From assembly GCA_018195615.1 (NCBI GenBank), contig JAGTPG010000001.1:1853501-1917500 (forward strand): a stretch of DNA of 64,000 nt. The letters are read 5' to 3'. A model generated the notes under the pieces. It saw only the letters and a program-made list of their open reading frames with translations, was not told the origin of the DNA and ran no database searches. The number at the start of each line of letters is the position of its first letter. Positions within the stretch are counted from its first letter, which is position 1. Positions 10,380 through 18,922 of the stretch are shown here, piece after piece. The stretch is from Streptomyces tuirus (lineage in GTDB: Bacteria > Actinomycetota > Actinomycetes > Streptomycetales > Streptomycetaceae). The translations under genes and the position numbers were made by a program.

Positions 10380-11317
10380 TCAGGCTGTAACCGGTCGTTC
10401 GACCAAAGACAGCGCGAGCTGCGGAAGTTCTGTGAGATCGACCGCGGCCCCACTCAACCAGTGCACCCGCGGATCGCGCCTGAACCACGAATCCTGACGG
10501 CGCGCGAAGCGCTTGGTGGCACGCACGGTCTCGGCCCGCGCGTCCTCGAGGGTGCACTCCCCGGCGAGGGCCGCGAGCACCTGCTGGTAGCCGAGCGCAC
10601 GCGAAGCCGTACGCCCTTCGCGCAACCCCTGCGCCTCCAGTGCGCGCACCTCGTCCACGAGACCGGCCGCCCACATCCGGTCGACCCTGCGGGCGATGCG
10701 CTCGTCCAGTTCCGGCCGGGCCACGTCGACGCCGATCTGCAGCGTGTCGTACACCGAGTCGTGGCCGGGGAGGTTGGCGGTGAAGGGCCTGCCGGTGATC
10801 TCGATCACCTCCAGGGCCCGGACGACCCGGCGGCCGTTGCTCGGCAGGATCGCCCGCGCGGCCTCGGGGTCGGCGGCGGCCAGGCGGGCGTGCAGCGCGC
10901 CCGGGCCGCGCAGCGTGAGTTCCTCCTCCAGGCGGGCGCGGACATCGGGGTCGGTGCCGGGGAACTCCAGATTGTCGACGGCTCCGCGCACATACAGTCC
11001 GGAACCGCCGACCAGGATCGGCCAGCGGCCCTCGGCGAGCAGCGCGTCGATCCGCTCCCGGGCGAGGCGCTGGTACTCCGCGACGGACGCCGTGACGGTC
11101 ACGTCCCAGATGTCCAGGAGGTGGTGCGGAACGCCGCCGCGCTCCTCGGGCGTCAGCTTGGCGGTGCCGATGTCCATCCCTCGGTAGAGCTGCATGGAGT
11201 CGGCGTTGACGACCTCGCCGCCGAGACGCTGGGCCAGAAAAACGCCCAGATCGGACTTTCCTGCCGCAGTTGGACCGACAACGGCGATGACGCGGGGGCG
11301 GGGGGTGCACTGCTCAC
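10380..11317 (-). CDS. miaA: tRNA dimethylallyltransferase MiaA (apparent frameshift at N-terminus)
   Basis: Transfers a dimethylallyl group to A37 of tRNAs that read UNN codons, the substrate for MiaB encoded 1.8 kb upstream in transcription. P-loop GPTAAGKS, DSMQLYRGMDIGTAK, GGSGLYVRG and the RALGYQQ segment are family signatures. The long frame has no start close to the P-loop. A GTG at 11317 gives MSSAPP and needs one extra G in the run 11300-11305 to enter the P-loop frame, yielding 312 residues, the usual length. No strong ribosome binding site is visible before this GTG. Confidence 0.92.
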
Positions 11318-11498
11318 CGGGACAGTCTCGCAAACCTCGAACCCCGCTCTCGAACGAGTTACGTGACGCCACGAGTCCGGGTTCGTTGCCCGTTCGAGGT
11401 TCCTGCCGCCGGATCGCAGAGGCGGTGGCCCGGGTCGGGCAAACGGACGCACCGGGCGACGCGGGATTTCGCCCGCACGAGTAACGTATGGAGTGGAT

Positions 11499-11777
11499 AT
11501 GGGCGTTTTTGCACGACTTCTCCGGTGGTCGAAGGCCACGGAGAAGGCGCCTGCCGCCGAGGCTCAGGCCGACGCGGCCAAGGCCGGCTCCGAGGCGGAG
11601 AAGACCGCGGAGGCGGGAGAGGCCGTGTCGGCGAAGGGGTCCGACGGGGCAGCGGAACCGGCCGAACCGGCGGCTGAGGCCGCCCAGGTCACCGAGACCG
11701 AGGGCGTCGACATCCCCAAGCAACAGTCCACCGACAAGGCGGCCGACAACGAGGCTGGTGAAGGCGCCCGTACGTGA
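11499..11777 (+). CDS. Small Ala/Glu-rich hypothetical protein
   Basis: 92 residues, starting MGVFARLLRWSK and then dominated by Ala, Glu, Lys, Thr and Asp, predicted to be helical or disordered and without a membrane segment or signal. ATG 11499 is preceded by ATGGAG at 11487-11492 with six bases of spacing; an in-frame GTG lies two codons upstream. The gene is followed after 26 bases by an antitoxin-like gene of similar charge, so the two are probably co-transcribed. I do not recognise a family. Confidence 0.65.
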   Translation: MGVFARLLRWSKATEKAPAAEAQADAAKAGSEAEKTAEAGEAVSAKGSDGAAEPAEPAAEAAQVTETEGVDIPKQQSTDKAADNEAGEGART

Positions 11778-11803
11778 CCGCCCCGCGCGAGGGAAGGTGA
11801 ACC

Positions 11804-12187
11804 ATGGGTCTCCTGGACAACATGAAGGCCAAGCTGGGCCCGGCCAAGGGCAAGGTCTCGGACCTCGCACAGCGGCACGAGGGCAAGATCCATCACGGCC
11901 TCGACAAGGCCGCGCAGGCCGTCGACAAGCGGACCAAGGGCAAGTACAGCGACAGGATCCAGTCGGGTACCGGCAAGGCCAAGGGCGCCATGGACCGACT
12001 CGCGCACAAGGACGACGCCGCACCGGAGGCGGGCGGCACGACACCGCCGCCGGGCGCGGGCGGCACATCACCGGGCGCGCCGGACGCGAGCCGCACGGCA
12101 CCGCCGCCGGACGCGAGCCGCACGGCTCCGCCGCGGGACGCGGGTGGCACCACGCCGCCGGACGACGCACCACCGCCCGCTTCCTGA
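11804..12187 (+). CDS. MT0933-like antitoxin family protein
   Basis: 127 residues. The N-terminal half (MGLLDNMKAKLGPAKGK, KIHHGLDKAAQ, DRIQSGTGKAKG) matches the MT0933-like antitoxin family known from Mycobacterium Rv0909, small Lys-rich helical proteins. The C-terminal 60 residues are a Gly/Pro/Thr/Ala tail built from imperfect repeats of DASRTAPP-type units, probably disordered. The start has GGGAAGG upstream. No toxin gene of the matching family lies beside it; the only partner is the small acidic gene 26 bases upstream. Family assignment is by motif memory; an antitoxin role here is unproven. Confidence 0.75.
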   Translation: MGLLDNMKAKLGPAKGKVSDLAQRHEGKIHHGLDKAAQAVDKRTKGKYSDRIQSGTGKAKGAMDRLAHKDDAAPEAGGTTPPPGAGGTSPGAPDASRTAPPPDASRTAPPRDAGGTTPPDDAPPPAS

Positions 12188-12220
12188 AACGCGCATCGGC
12201 ACACTGAAGAGCACATCGCC

Positions 12221-12255
12221 GGACGGCCGCGGAGCACCAATGCTCCCGGCCGTCC
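12221..12255. terminator. Terminator hairpin between convergent genes
   Basis: Outer stem GGACGGCCG (12221-12229) pairs with CGGCCGTCC (12247-12255) and inner stem GGAGCA (12231-12236) with TGCTCC (12241-12246) around the loop CCAA, with a single bulged base. It lies between the antitoxin-like gene (+) and the dioxygenase-like gene (-), as expected for a shared terminator; no T-run is present, as is common in streptomycetes. Confidence 0.75.
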
Positions 12256-12281
12256 GCCGTTTCCCGTGCCCGCCGCCCGGT

Positions 12282-12995
12282 CTACGTCCAGGTGGCGACG
12301 ACGTATCCCACGCCGTACGGCGCGTCCTCGTACAGCAGGGATCCGCCGAGGTCCGCGCCCTCGGCCGCGCCGGCCAGGACCTGCCAGGAGGCCCGGCCGG
12401 ATGCCTTCAGCTCGTGCGCGAGACCGGTGTCCAGCGTCGCGAGAGCGGCCACGTCCGCCGTGCCGAGCGCACGCGCCACCTCCGCGTCGAAGGGAGCCGC
12501 CCGTTCGTCGAGATAGCCCGGAGCCTTGAGCGTCCGGCAGGCGCTGGCATCCCCCATCACCAACAGCGCGACCCGCTCGGACCCGGCGGCGATGTCCCGT
12601 CCGATCCGGGCACACCGCTCGGGCGCGAGCCGCTCCCCCACACCGAGTCCCTCGACCGGGGCGTCGGACCATCCCGTCCGCTCCAGCAGCCAGGCGGCCA
12701 CCGCCAGCGCGTACGGCAGCCGTCGGCCCGGGTCCGTGCCCCCGTCGCGTCCCAGCCGTACGTCGAGATCCACGCCGAAGCCCCGGAACGTACCCCGCGT
12801 GCCCGCCGGGTACGTCTCGGACCCGGCGCCGTCCACCGGTCCGACGACCACGAGCCGGCCGGGCCGGGCCGCGGCGAGCGCACCCAGCGCGTCCGTGCAG
12901 GCCGACCGCGCGGCATCCAGCTCCGGTGCGGCGCCGGCCGCGACCTCGGGAACGAGCAGGGGCGGACCGGGACAGACAGCGGCGGCGACAAGCAT
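12282..12995 (-). CDS. Class III extradiol dioxygenase subunit B-like protein
   Basis: 237 residues starting MLVAAAVCPGPPLLVPEVA, the typical opening of the actinobacterial protein found between miaA and miaB that shares the fold of LigB-type extradiol dioxygenases. A GDASACRT segment and the C-terminal DAPYGVGYVVATW are family-like. I see no clear pair of metal-binding His residues at the N-terminus (the usual H-x-P motif reads CPGPP), so catalytic activity is doubtful. The start at Met 12995 is chosen because upstream codons in the same frame are not conserved-looking. Function unknown; the neighbourhood is tRNA modification. Confidence 0.75.
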   Translation of the reverse strand: MLVAAAVCPGPPLLVPEVAAGAAPELDAARSACTDALGALAAARPGRLVVVGPVDGAGSETYPAGTRGTFRGFGVDLDVRLGRDGGTDPGRRLPYALAVAAWLLERTGWSDAPVEGLGVGERLAPERCARIGRDIAAGSERVALLVMGDASACRTLKAPGYLDERAAPFDAEVARALGTADVAALATLDTGLAHELKASGRASWQVLAGAAEGADLGGSLLYEDAPYGVGYVVATWT

Positions 12996-13080
12996 GATCG
13001 GCAGGGTAACTCTCAGGGAACGCGGCTCTGCGTGCGGCGGCCTTGGCCCGAGCCCGACGAGTTCATCGCCGCAGCCCCAC

Positions 13081-14603
13081 TCAGTCGCAACCGCAGCCGC
13101 TGGTGGCCGCCGGGAGCGGCTCGGGGACACCGATCTTCGGGAGGCCCAGGAGGACGCCGGCCGGCTGCGACGGCTTCGCCGACTTCTCGGCGTTGCGCTT
13201 CTCCCAGGCGTCGCCCGCGCGGGTGCGGCGCACGTCGAGGACGGGGCCCTCGGCGAGCAGGTGGTGCGGGGCGGCGTAGGTGATCTCGACCGTGACCACG
13301 TCGCCGGGGCGGACCTCCTGGTCCGGCTTGGTGAAGTGGACCAGGCGGTTGTCGGGTGCGCGGCCGGAGAGGCGGTGCGTGGAGTCGTCCTTGCGGCCCT
13401 CGCCCTCGGCGACCATCAGCTCCAGCGTGCGGCCGACCTGCTTCTTGTTCTCCTCCCAGGAGATCTCCTCCTGGAGGGCGACGAGACGCTCGTAGCGCTC
13501 CTGGACGACCTTCTTGGGGATCTGGCCGTCCATCTCGGCGGCCGGGGTGCCCGGGCGCTTGGAGTACTGGAAGGTGAAGGCCTGGGCGAAGCGGGCCTCG
13601 CGCACCACGTGCAGCGTCTGCTCGAAGTCCTCCTCGGTTTCGCCGGGGAAGCCCACGATGATGTCCGTGCTGATCGCGGCGTGCGGGATGGCGGCACGGA
13701 CCTTCTCGATGATCCCGAGGAAGCGCTCCTGGCGGTAGGAGCGGCGCATCGCCTTCAGGACCGGGTCGGAGCCGGACTGGAGCGGCATGTGCAGCTGCGG
13801 CATCACGTTCGGCGTCTCGGCCATGGCGGCGATGACGTCGTCGGTGAAGTCGCGCGGGTGCGGCGAGGTGAAGCGGACGCGCTCCAGGCCCTCGATCTTG
13901 CCGCAGGCCCGCAGCAGCTTGCTGAAGGCCTCGCGGTCGCCGATGTCGGAGCCGTACGCGTTGACGTTCTGCCCGAGCAGCGTGACCTCGGAGACGCCCT
14001 CGGCGACCAGGGCCTCGATCTCGGCGAGGATGTCGCCGGGGCGGCGGTCCTTCTCCTTGCCGCGCAGGGCCGGGACGATGCAGAAGGTGCAGGTGTTGTT
14101 GCAGCCGACGGAGATGGAGACCCAGGCCGCGTACGCGCTCTCACGTCGGGTGGGAAGCGTCGAAGGGAACGCCTCCAGGGACTCGGCGATCTCGACCTGC
14201 GCCTCCTCCTGCACGCGGGCGCGCTCCAGCAGGACCGGCAGCTTGCCGATGTTGTGCGTGCCGAAGACGACGTCCACCCAGGGCGCCTTCTTCACGATGG
14301 TGTCGCGGTCCTTCTGCGCCAGGCAGCCGCCGACCGCGATCTGCATGCCGGGGCGGCTCGCCTTCTTCGGGGCGAGGTGGCCGAGGTTGCCGTAGAGCTT
14401 GTTGTCGGCGTTCTCCCGCACGGCGCAGGTGTTGAAGACGACGACGTCGGCCGCGTCGGCGCCCTCGGGGCGCGGACGTACCCCGCGTCCTCCAGCAGAC
14501 CGGCCAATCGCTCGGAGTCGTGGACGTTCATCTGGCACCCGTAGGTGCGTACCTCATATGTGCGCGTGCCGCCCACTGACTGGCTCCGGTCGATGCTGCT
14601 CAT
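13081..14603 (-). CDS. miaB: tRNA-2-methylthio-N6-dimethylallyladenosine synthase MiaB (apparent frameshift)
   Basis: Radical-SAM methylthiotransferase acting on i6A37 of tRNA after MiaA. The N-terminal UPF0004 domain starts [20 protein letters not shown], with further Cys in NTCAVREN and VGGCLAQ for the auxiliary cluster; the radical-SAM motif is [13 protein letters not shown] domain and a Cys-rich tail GCGCD end the protein. The ATG at 14603 opens the family N-terminus, but the frame breaks at the G-run 14467-14470, just before FNTCAVREN; one extra base gives 507 residues. Confidence 0.94.
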
Positions 14604-14669
14604 GGGGACAAGGGTAGGCGGTCGGCAGATGTGGCTCGGTCGCCTGTGGATAACCCGGGGCCCCGGGGC

Positions 14670-15323
14670 TCAGGCCTCTATGAGACCGGCGCGGATCGCG
14701 TACCTGGTCAGCTCCAGTCGGTCGCGCATGCCGAGCTTCTGGAGGAGGTTGGCGCGGTGGCGTTCGACCGTCTTGGCGCTGATGAAGAGGAGTTCGCCGA
14801 TCTCCTTGGAGGTGTGGCCCTCGGCGACCAGCTTGAGGATCTCCTCCTCGCGTTCGGTGATGGCCCGTTCCGGCAGGCCGTCGCCCCGGTGCAGCCGCTC
14901 CAGGTAGGAGCGGACGAGGGCCTGCTCGGCCCCGGGGTAGATGAACGGCTCGTCGCGCACGGCCGCCCGGCAGGCCTCGACCAGGTCGCGGTCGGCGACC
15001 GATTTGAGGACGTAGCCGCTGGCTCCGGCCCTGAGCGCCTCGAAGAAGTACTCCTCGTTGTCGTACATGGTCAGGATGAGGATGTGCAGGCCGGGCAGCC
15101 GGCGGGAGAGTTCGCGGGCCGCCTGGATGCCGGTCATGCGGGGCATGGCCACGTCCAGGACGGCCAGGTCGACGGCGGTCTCCCGGGCCTTCGCGACGGC
15201 CTCGGCCCCGTCTCCGGCCTCGGCGACCACGGTCAGGTCCGGTTCCCCGTCGAGGATGAGGCGCACGCCTCGGCGTACGAGGGTGTGGTCGTCTGCGAGC
15301 AGGACGCGGATCGGGGTGGACAT
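14670..15323 (-). CDS. NarL/FixJ-family response regulator
   Basis: 217 residues. Receiver domain with acidic pair ADDH near residue 11 and phospho-acceptor Asp57 in VLDVAMP, then a LuxR-type helix-turn-helix (ITEREEEILKLVAEGHTSKE, KTVERHRANLLQKL). It is the output partner of the sensor kinase encoded immediately upstream, whose stop codon overlaps this ATG by one base (TGATG). Target genes cannot be read from the sequence; the divergent antiporter operon across the kinase promoter is a candidate. Confidence 0.93.
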   Translation of the reverse strand: MSTPIRVLLADDHTLVRRGVRLILDGEPDLTVVAEAGDGAEAVAKARETAVDLAVLDVAMPRMTGIQAARELSRRLPGLHILILTMYDNEEYFFEALRAGASGYVLKSVADRDLVEACRAAVRDEPFIYPGAEQALVRSYLERLHRGDGLPERAITEREEEILKLVAEGHTSKEIGELLFISAKTVERHRANLLQKLGMRDRLELTRYAIRAGLIEA

Positions 15324-16366
15324 CAGCGGGGTCCTTCTGTCACGGGGATGCGCAGCCGTACGTCGGTGCCCCGGCCCGGGGCCGGCTCCAGGGTGAGGCC
15401 GGCGCCGATCAGGAGGGCGCGTTCGCGCATGCCGGTGATGCCGGCGCCCTCCGGGGCGTCGCCGAGCCCCGTGCCGTTGTCGCGGACGAGCAGTTCGACG
15501 CCGCCGGGGACCGGCTGGAGCCGGAGTTCGGCGCGGTCGGCGGCGGCGTGCCGGGCGGTGTTGGTCAGGCCCTCCTGGGCCACCCGGTAGACGACGAGTT
15601 CCGATTCCGGGTTGAGGGCGGGGAGGTCGCCGGTGACGTGGTGGCGCACGGTCAGCCCGTGGGTGGTGAACTCGGCGGCGAGCGAGCGCAGGGCGCTGGC
15701 CAGGCCGAGCTCCTCCAGGACACCGGGACGCAGTCGGCGGGCGATCCGCCGGATCTCGTCCAGGCCGGCCCGGGTCGCCTCCTGCGCCTGGCCCACGTCC
15801 TCGCGCAGGTCCTCGGGCGCCCGGTCGGCGACGCGTTTGAGCTGGAGGAGGACGGCGGTCAGGGTCTGCCCGACCTCGTCGTGGAGCTCCCGGGCGATCC
15901 GGTGCCGTTCGCTCTCCTGCGCGGACAGCGCCCGGGCTGCGCCCGCGGCCCGCTCGGCCTCCAGCCGGTCGAGCATCGTGTTGTACGTCGTGATCAACCC
16001 GGCCGTCTCCGCCGGGCCGGCGACCACCGGGCGGGCGCCCGGACGCAGCAGGTCCGCGGTGGCCATCGCCCGGTCCAGCCGCTGCAGGGGCACCAGACCG
16101 AAGCGCAGCACGAGCGCGTTACCGACGAGCAGCGTGGCCAGCCCGCCGAGCAGCACCAGCGCCTCGCCCGCCAGGACGGGGGTGGACACGGTGACCGGGC
16201 CGAGCAGCAACGCGGTGGCCACCACCAGGCCCGTGGCGTTGAGCGAGAAGATCCGCCAGAACAGCGACACGTTCCTGGATCCGCCCCTTCCGGCCGTCGC
16301 GTACGGCTCCGCCCGCTCCACCCTTTCCGGCGACCGGCCGCTGCGTATATCCGTCACGACACCCAT
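15323..16366 (-). CDS. Sensor histidine kinase, NarX/HisKA_3 type
   Basis: 347 residues. Two transmembrane segments (about residues 33-55 and 62-88) with almost no extracytoplasmic loop, a HAMP-like linker, the HisKA_3 dimerisation helix with phospho-acceptor His in RELHDEVGQTL, and a HATPase domain (VRDNGTGLG, GITGMRERA). The short loop suggests sensing within the membrane or cytoplasm. The start at 16366 (MGVVTDIRS) has only a weak GGTGA upstream; the reading frame remains open further upstream, but those codons overlap the divergent gene's leader. Co-transcribed with the response regulator. Confidence 0.9.
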   Translation of the reverse strand: MGVVTDIRSGRSPERVERAEPYATAGRGGSRNVSLFWRIFSLNATGLVVATALLLGPVTVSTPVLAGEALVLLGGLATLLVGNALVLRFGLVPLQRLDRAMATADLLRPGARPVVAGPAETAGLITTYNTMLDRLEAERAAGAARALSAQESERHRIARELHDEVGQTLTAVLLQLKRVADRAPEDLREDVGQAQEATRAGLDEIRRIARRLRPGVLEELGLASALRSLAAEFTTHGLTVRHHVTGDLPALNPESELVVYRVAQEGLTNTARHAAADRAELRLQPVPGGVELLVRDNGTGLGDAPEGAGITGMRERALLIGAGLTLEPAPGRGTDVRLRIPVTEGPR

Positions 16367-16496
16367 GTCGTCACCGTACGGCCGGATGGCAGCATGCGGA
16401 CGTGACCCGTCCGTTGATCGACACCGCTCACGGTACGGACACACCCATCGACACCGACACAAACAAGACACATCACACCGAACAAGGGGAAGAAAC

Positions 16497-16982
16497 GTGT
16501 CAGCTCCGCGCCTGAGGGCGACGCCGCTGCCGGGAATCGGGGTCCAGTACGACCTGGAGACCCGGGAACACCGCCATCTGTCGGTGGTGGCGCACCGTGA
16601 CGGTACGCGCACGGTGAACGTGTACCGGGCCGACGATCCGGACTCCTGCGCCCACTCCCTGCGGCTGACCGGCTCGGAGGCCGGCTCGCTGATCGACGCG
16701 CTGAAGCCGTCCCACCACAGCCCGAGCCTGCTGTACACCACGGACCTGGGGCTGGTCGCCGAGCGGATCGAGGTGGCCGCCACCTCGCGCTGGAACGGGC
16801 GGGTGCTGGGCGACACCCGGATGCGGACGGACACGGGCGCGTCGGTGGTGGCGGTGCTGCGCAGGGCCGAGGCCATCCCCTCGCCCGCGCCGGACTTCCG
16901 GCTGGCCGGCGGTGACACGTTGATCGTGGTCGGCACCCGTGAGGGCGTCGACGCCGCCGCGACGATACTCGAGCGGGAGTGA
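16497..16982 (+). CDS. Cation:proton antiporter regulatory subunit (TrkA-C domain, KhtT-like)
   Basis: 161-residue cytosolic protein. The N-terminal half begins with a GVQYDLETREHRHLSVV segment; the C-terminal half is a TrkA-C (RCK-C) domain ending FRLAGGDTLIVVGTREGVD. This resembles KhtT, which gates the K+(NH4+)/H+ antiporter KhtU in Bacillus. GTG start at 16497 is supported by AAGGGGA six bases upstream. The antiporter membrane subunit starts four bases after the stop, so the two are translationally linked. Confidence 0.88.
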   Translation: MSAPRLRATPLPGIGVQYDLETREHRHLSVVAHRDGTRTVNVYRADDPDSCAHSLRLTGSEAGSLIDALKPSHHSPSLLYTTDLGLVAERIEVAATSRWNGRVLGDTRMRTDTGASVVAVLRRAEAIPSPAPDFRLAGGDTLIVVGTREGVDAAATILERE

Positions 16983-16986
16983 GCCG

Positions 16987-18210
16987 GTGCACTCAGCGGT
17001 CCTGCTGATCGAATTCGGTTCCATCATCCTCGGCCTCGGCCTGCTCGGGAGGTTCGCCGCCCGTTTCCGGCTCTCGCCCATACCGCTGTACCTCCTGGCC
17101 GGTCTGGCCTTCGGCGAGGGCGGTCTGCTGCCGCTGGGCGCGAGCGAGGAGTTCGTCGCCACGGGCGCCGAGATCGGCGTCATCCTGCTGCTGTTGATGC
17201 TGGGCCTGGAGTACACGGCGAGCGATCTGGTCTCCAACCTCAAGACGCACTATCCGTCCGGTCTGGTCGACTGCGCGCTCAACGCGCTGCCAGGGGCCGC
17301 GGTGGCGCTGCTGCTCGGCTGGGGGCCGGTGGCGGCGGTCGTCCTGGCCGGTGTCACCTGGATCTCGTCGTCCGGTGTGATCGCGAAGGTGCTGGGCGAT
17401 CTGGGCCGGGTCGGCAACCGGGAGACGCCGGTGATCCTCAGCGTGCTGGTGCTGGAGGATCTGGCGATGGCGGTGTATCTGCCCATCGTCACGGCGCTGG
17501 TGGCGGGGGCCGGGCTGCTGGCCGGCAGCCTGACCCTGGCGATCGCACTGGGCGCGGCGGGCCTCGTACTGTTCCTGGCCCTGCGCTACGGCAGGGTCAT
17601 CTCCCGCTTCGTCTCCAGCGACGACCCGGAGAAGCTGCTGCTGGTCGTGCTGGGTCTGACGATCCTGGTCGCGGGTGTGGCGCAGCAGCTCCAGGTGTCG
17701 GCGGCGGTGGGCGCCTTCCTGGTGGGCATCGCGCTGTCGGGCGAGGTGGCGGAGGGCGCGCACACGCTGCTGAGCCCCCTGCGCGACCTGTTCGCGGCGG
17801 TGTTCTTCGTCTTCTTCGGGCTGCACACCGATCCGTCCAGCATCCCACCCGTGCTGCTGCCCGCCCTGGGCCTGGCCGCCGTCACCGCCCTGACGAAGAT
17901 CGCCACCGGCTACTGGGCGGCCCGCCGGGCCGGGATCTCCGTCAAGGGCCGTTGGCGTGCGGGCGGTGCGCTGGTGGCCCGCGGCGAGTTCTCGATCGTC
18001 ATCGCCGGTCTGGCGGTCTCCGCGGGCATCGAACCGTCACTCGGCCCCCTGGCCACGGCCTACGTCCTCATCCTGGTCGTCCTGGGTCCGCTGACCGCGC
18101 GCTACACGGAGCCGGTGGCCATGTGGTGGAGCCGACGCCGGGAGCCCCGCCGGGTAGCGCCCGAGACGGCTCCCCGCGCGACGGAGGCGGAGGCGCCGGT
18201 GGCGGACTGA
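16987..18210 (+). CDS. CPA2-family cation:proton antiporter (KhtU-like membrane subunit)
   Basis: 407 residues with about 12 hydrophobic membrane segments, Na+/H+ exchanger domain. Typical features: LLEFGS-type first helix (VLLIEFGSIILGLGLL), LLLMLGLEYT, and VTWISSSGVIAKVLGDLG containing the ion-path region. It lacks a fused RCK domain, which is instead the separate upstream gene. The GTG start at 16987 follows the regulatory subunit stop at once. Predicted role is monovalent cation/proton exchange for pH or osmotic homeostasis; ion specificity cannot be read. Confidence 0.9.
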   Translation: MHSAVLLIEFGSIILGLGLLGRFAARFRLSPIPLYLLAGLAFGEGGLLPLGASEEFVATGAEIGVILLLLMLGLEYTASDLVSNLKTHYPSGLVDCALNALPGAAVALLLGWGPVAAVVLAGVTWISSSGVIAKVLGDLGRVGNRETPVILSVLVLEDLAMAVYLPIVTALVAGAGLLAGSLTLAIALGAAGLVLFLALRYGRVISRFVSSDDPEKLLLVVLGLTILVAGVAQQLQVSAAVGAFLVGIALSGEVAEGAHTLLSPLRDLFAAVFFVFFGLHTDPSSIPPVLLPALGLAAVTALTKIATGYWAARRAGISVKGRWRAGGALVARGEFSIVIAGLAVSAGIEPSLGPLATAYVLILVVLGPLTARYTEPVAMWWSRRREPRRVAPETAPRATEAEAPVAD

Positions 18211-18396
18211 CGACGGGGGGGGCTGGCGGGGGGGGTGCTGGCGTGGGGGCTGGCGGGGGCGTCTCACCACGGCGCCCCCCGGGGCTGCCAGCGACGGGGA
18301 GGTGCTGCCGGGGGCCTCACACTCACGGCACCCGCGGGGCTGTCAGCAACGGGGGTGCTGCGGGGGACCATCTCACGCCCACAGCACCCCGGGCTG
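18211..18396. repeat. G-rich spacer with three imperfect tandem repeats
   Basis: Between two convergent genes lies a strongly strand-skewed segment with runs of up to eight G. After the first G-runs, a unit of about 53-65 bases recurs three times: GGTGCTG, a GGGGG run, a CTCAC segment, a CGGCACCC-like segment and GGGGCTGTCAGCAACGGG or variants. In the third copy GGGTGCTG can pair with CAGCACCC, which could act as a terminator for the MazG-like gene or the antiporter. No coding function is supported. Confidence 0.6.
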
Positions 18397-18806
18397 TCAG
18401 TCGGTCCCACCACCCGGCACCCACCCCTGCCTGCGCAGCACCTCCGACACATCCGGCGCCTCGTAGTGCTCCCCCTTGAGCACCTTGCCGTCCTCACGGC
18501 GGGAGACCGCGCCGTCGGGACCGATCTTCGTCATGTTGGAGCGGTGGATCTCGGCGAGCACCGCGTCGAGGTCGATGCCGTGGACCAGGGCCGTGCCGTA
18601 GGCGACGTAGACGACGTCCGCGAGTTCGTGGGCGAGCCGGTCGAGGGGCCCTTCACCGACACCTCGGCGACCTCGGCCGCCTCCTCCGCGAGGAGTTCGC
18701 CGCGGTGGGCGGCGAGTTCCGGGGAGATCTCCGACGGGGTGCTGCGGGCGTCCAGGCCGAAGGCGAGGTGGAATTCACGGACCAGGTCTGCGGGCGAGGA
18801 GCTCAT
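18397..18806 (-). CDS. MazG-like nucleotide pyrophosphohydrolase (apparent frameshift)
   Basis: About 136 residues. The helical MazG-type motif is visible: ELLAEEAAEVAEV followed, after restoring the frame, by ELADVVYVAYG, giving the E-E-x-x-E plus E-x-x-D metal-binding pattern of all-alpha NTP pyrophosphatases that clean non-canonical nucleotides. The frame breaks at the G-run 18645-18648; one extra base continues the protein to the stop at 18397 (...RQGWVPGGGTD). Start at ATG 18806. Single gene, convergent with the antiporter operon. Confidence 0.82.
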
Positions 18807-18846
18807 GGGGCGACTCTAGTGGCCGCCACTGACAGTCCCCGCCCTC

Positions 18847-18885
18847 ACCCTTGGACCCCTGCCCAGAACCCTTGGACCCCTGCCC
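18847..18885. repeat. Short tandem duplication upstream of TAXI gene
   Basis: The 18-base sequence ACCCTTGGACCCCTGCCC occurs at 18847-18864 and again at 18868-18885 (period 21). It lies in the divergent spacer between the MazG-like gene and the TAXI gene, 38 bases before the latter's start; it may be a slippage product or a repeated regulatory site. Confidence 0.6.
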
Positions 18886-18922
18886 TGGTCAGAGAGGCGC
18901 CCCGGCTGGCAGGATCGCCCGC

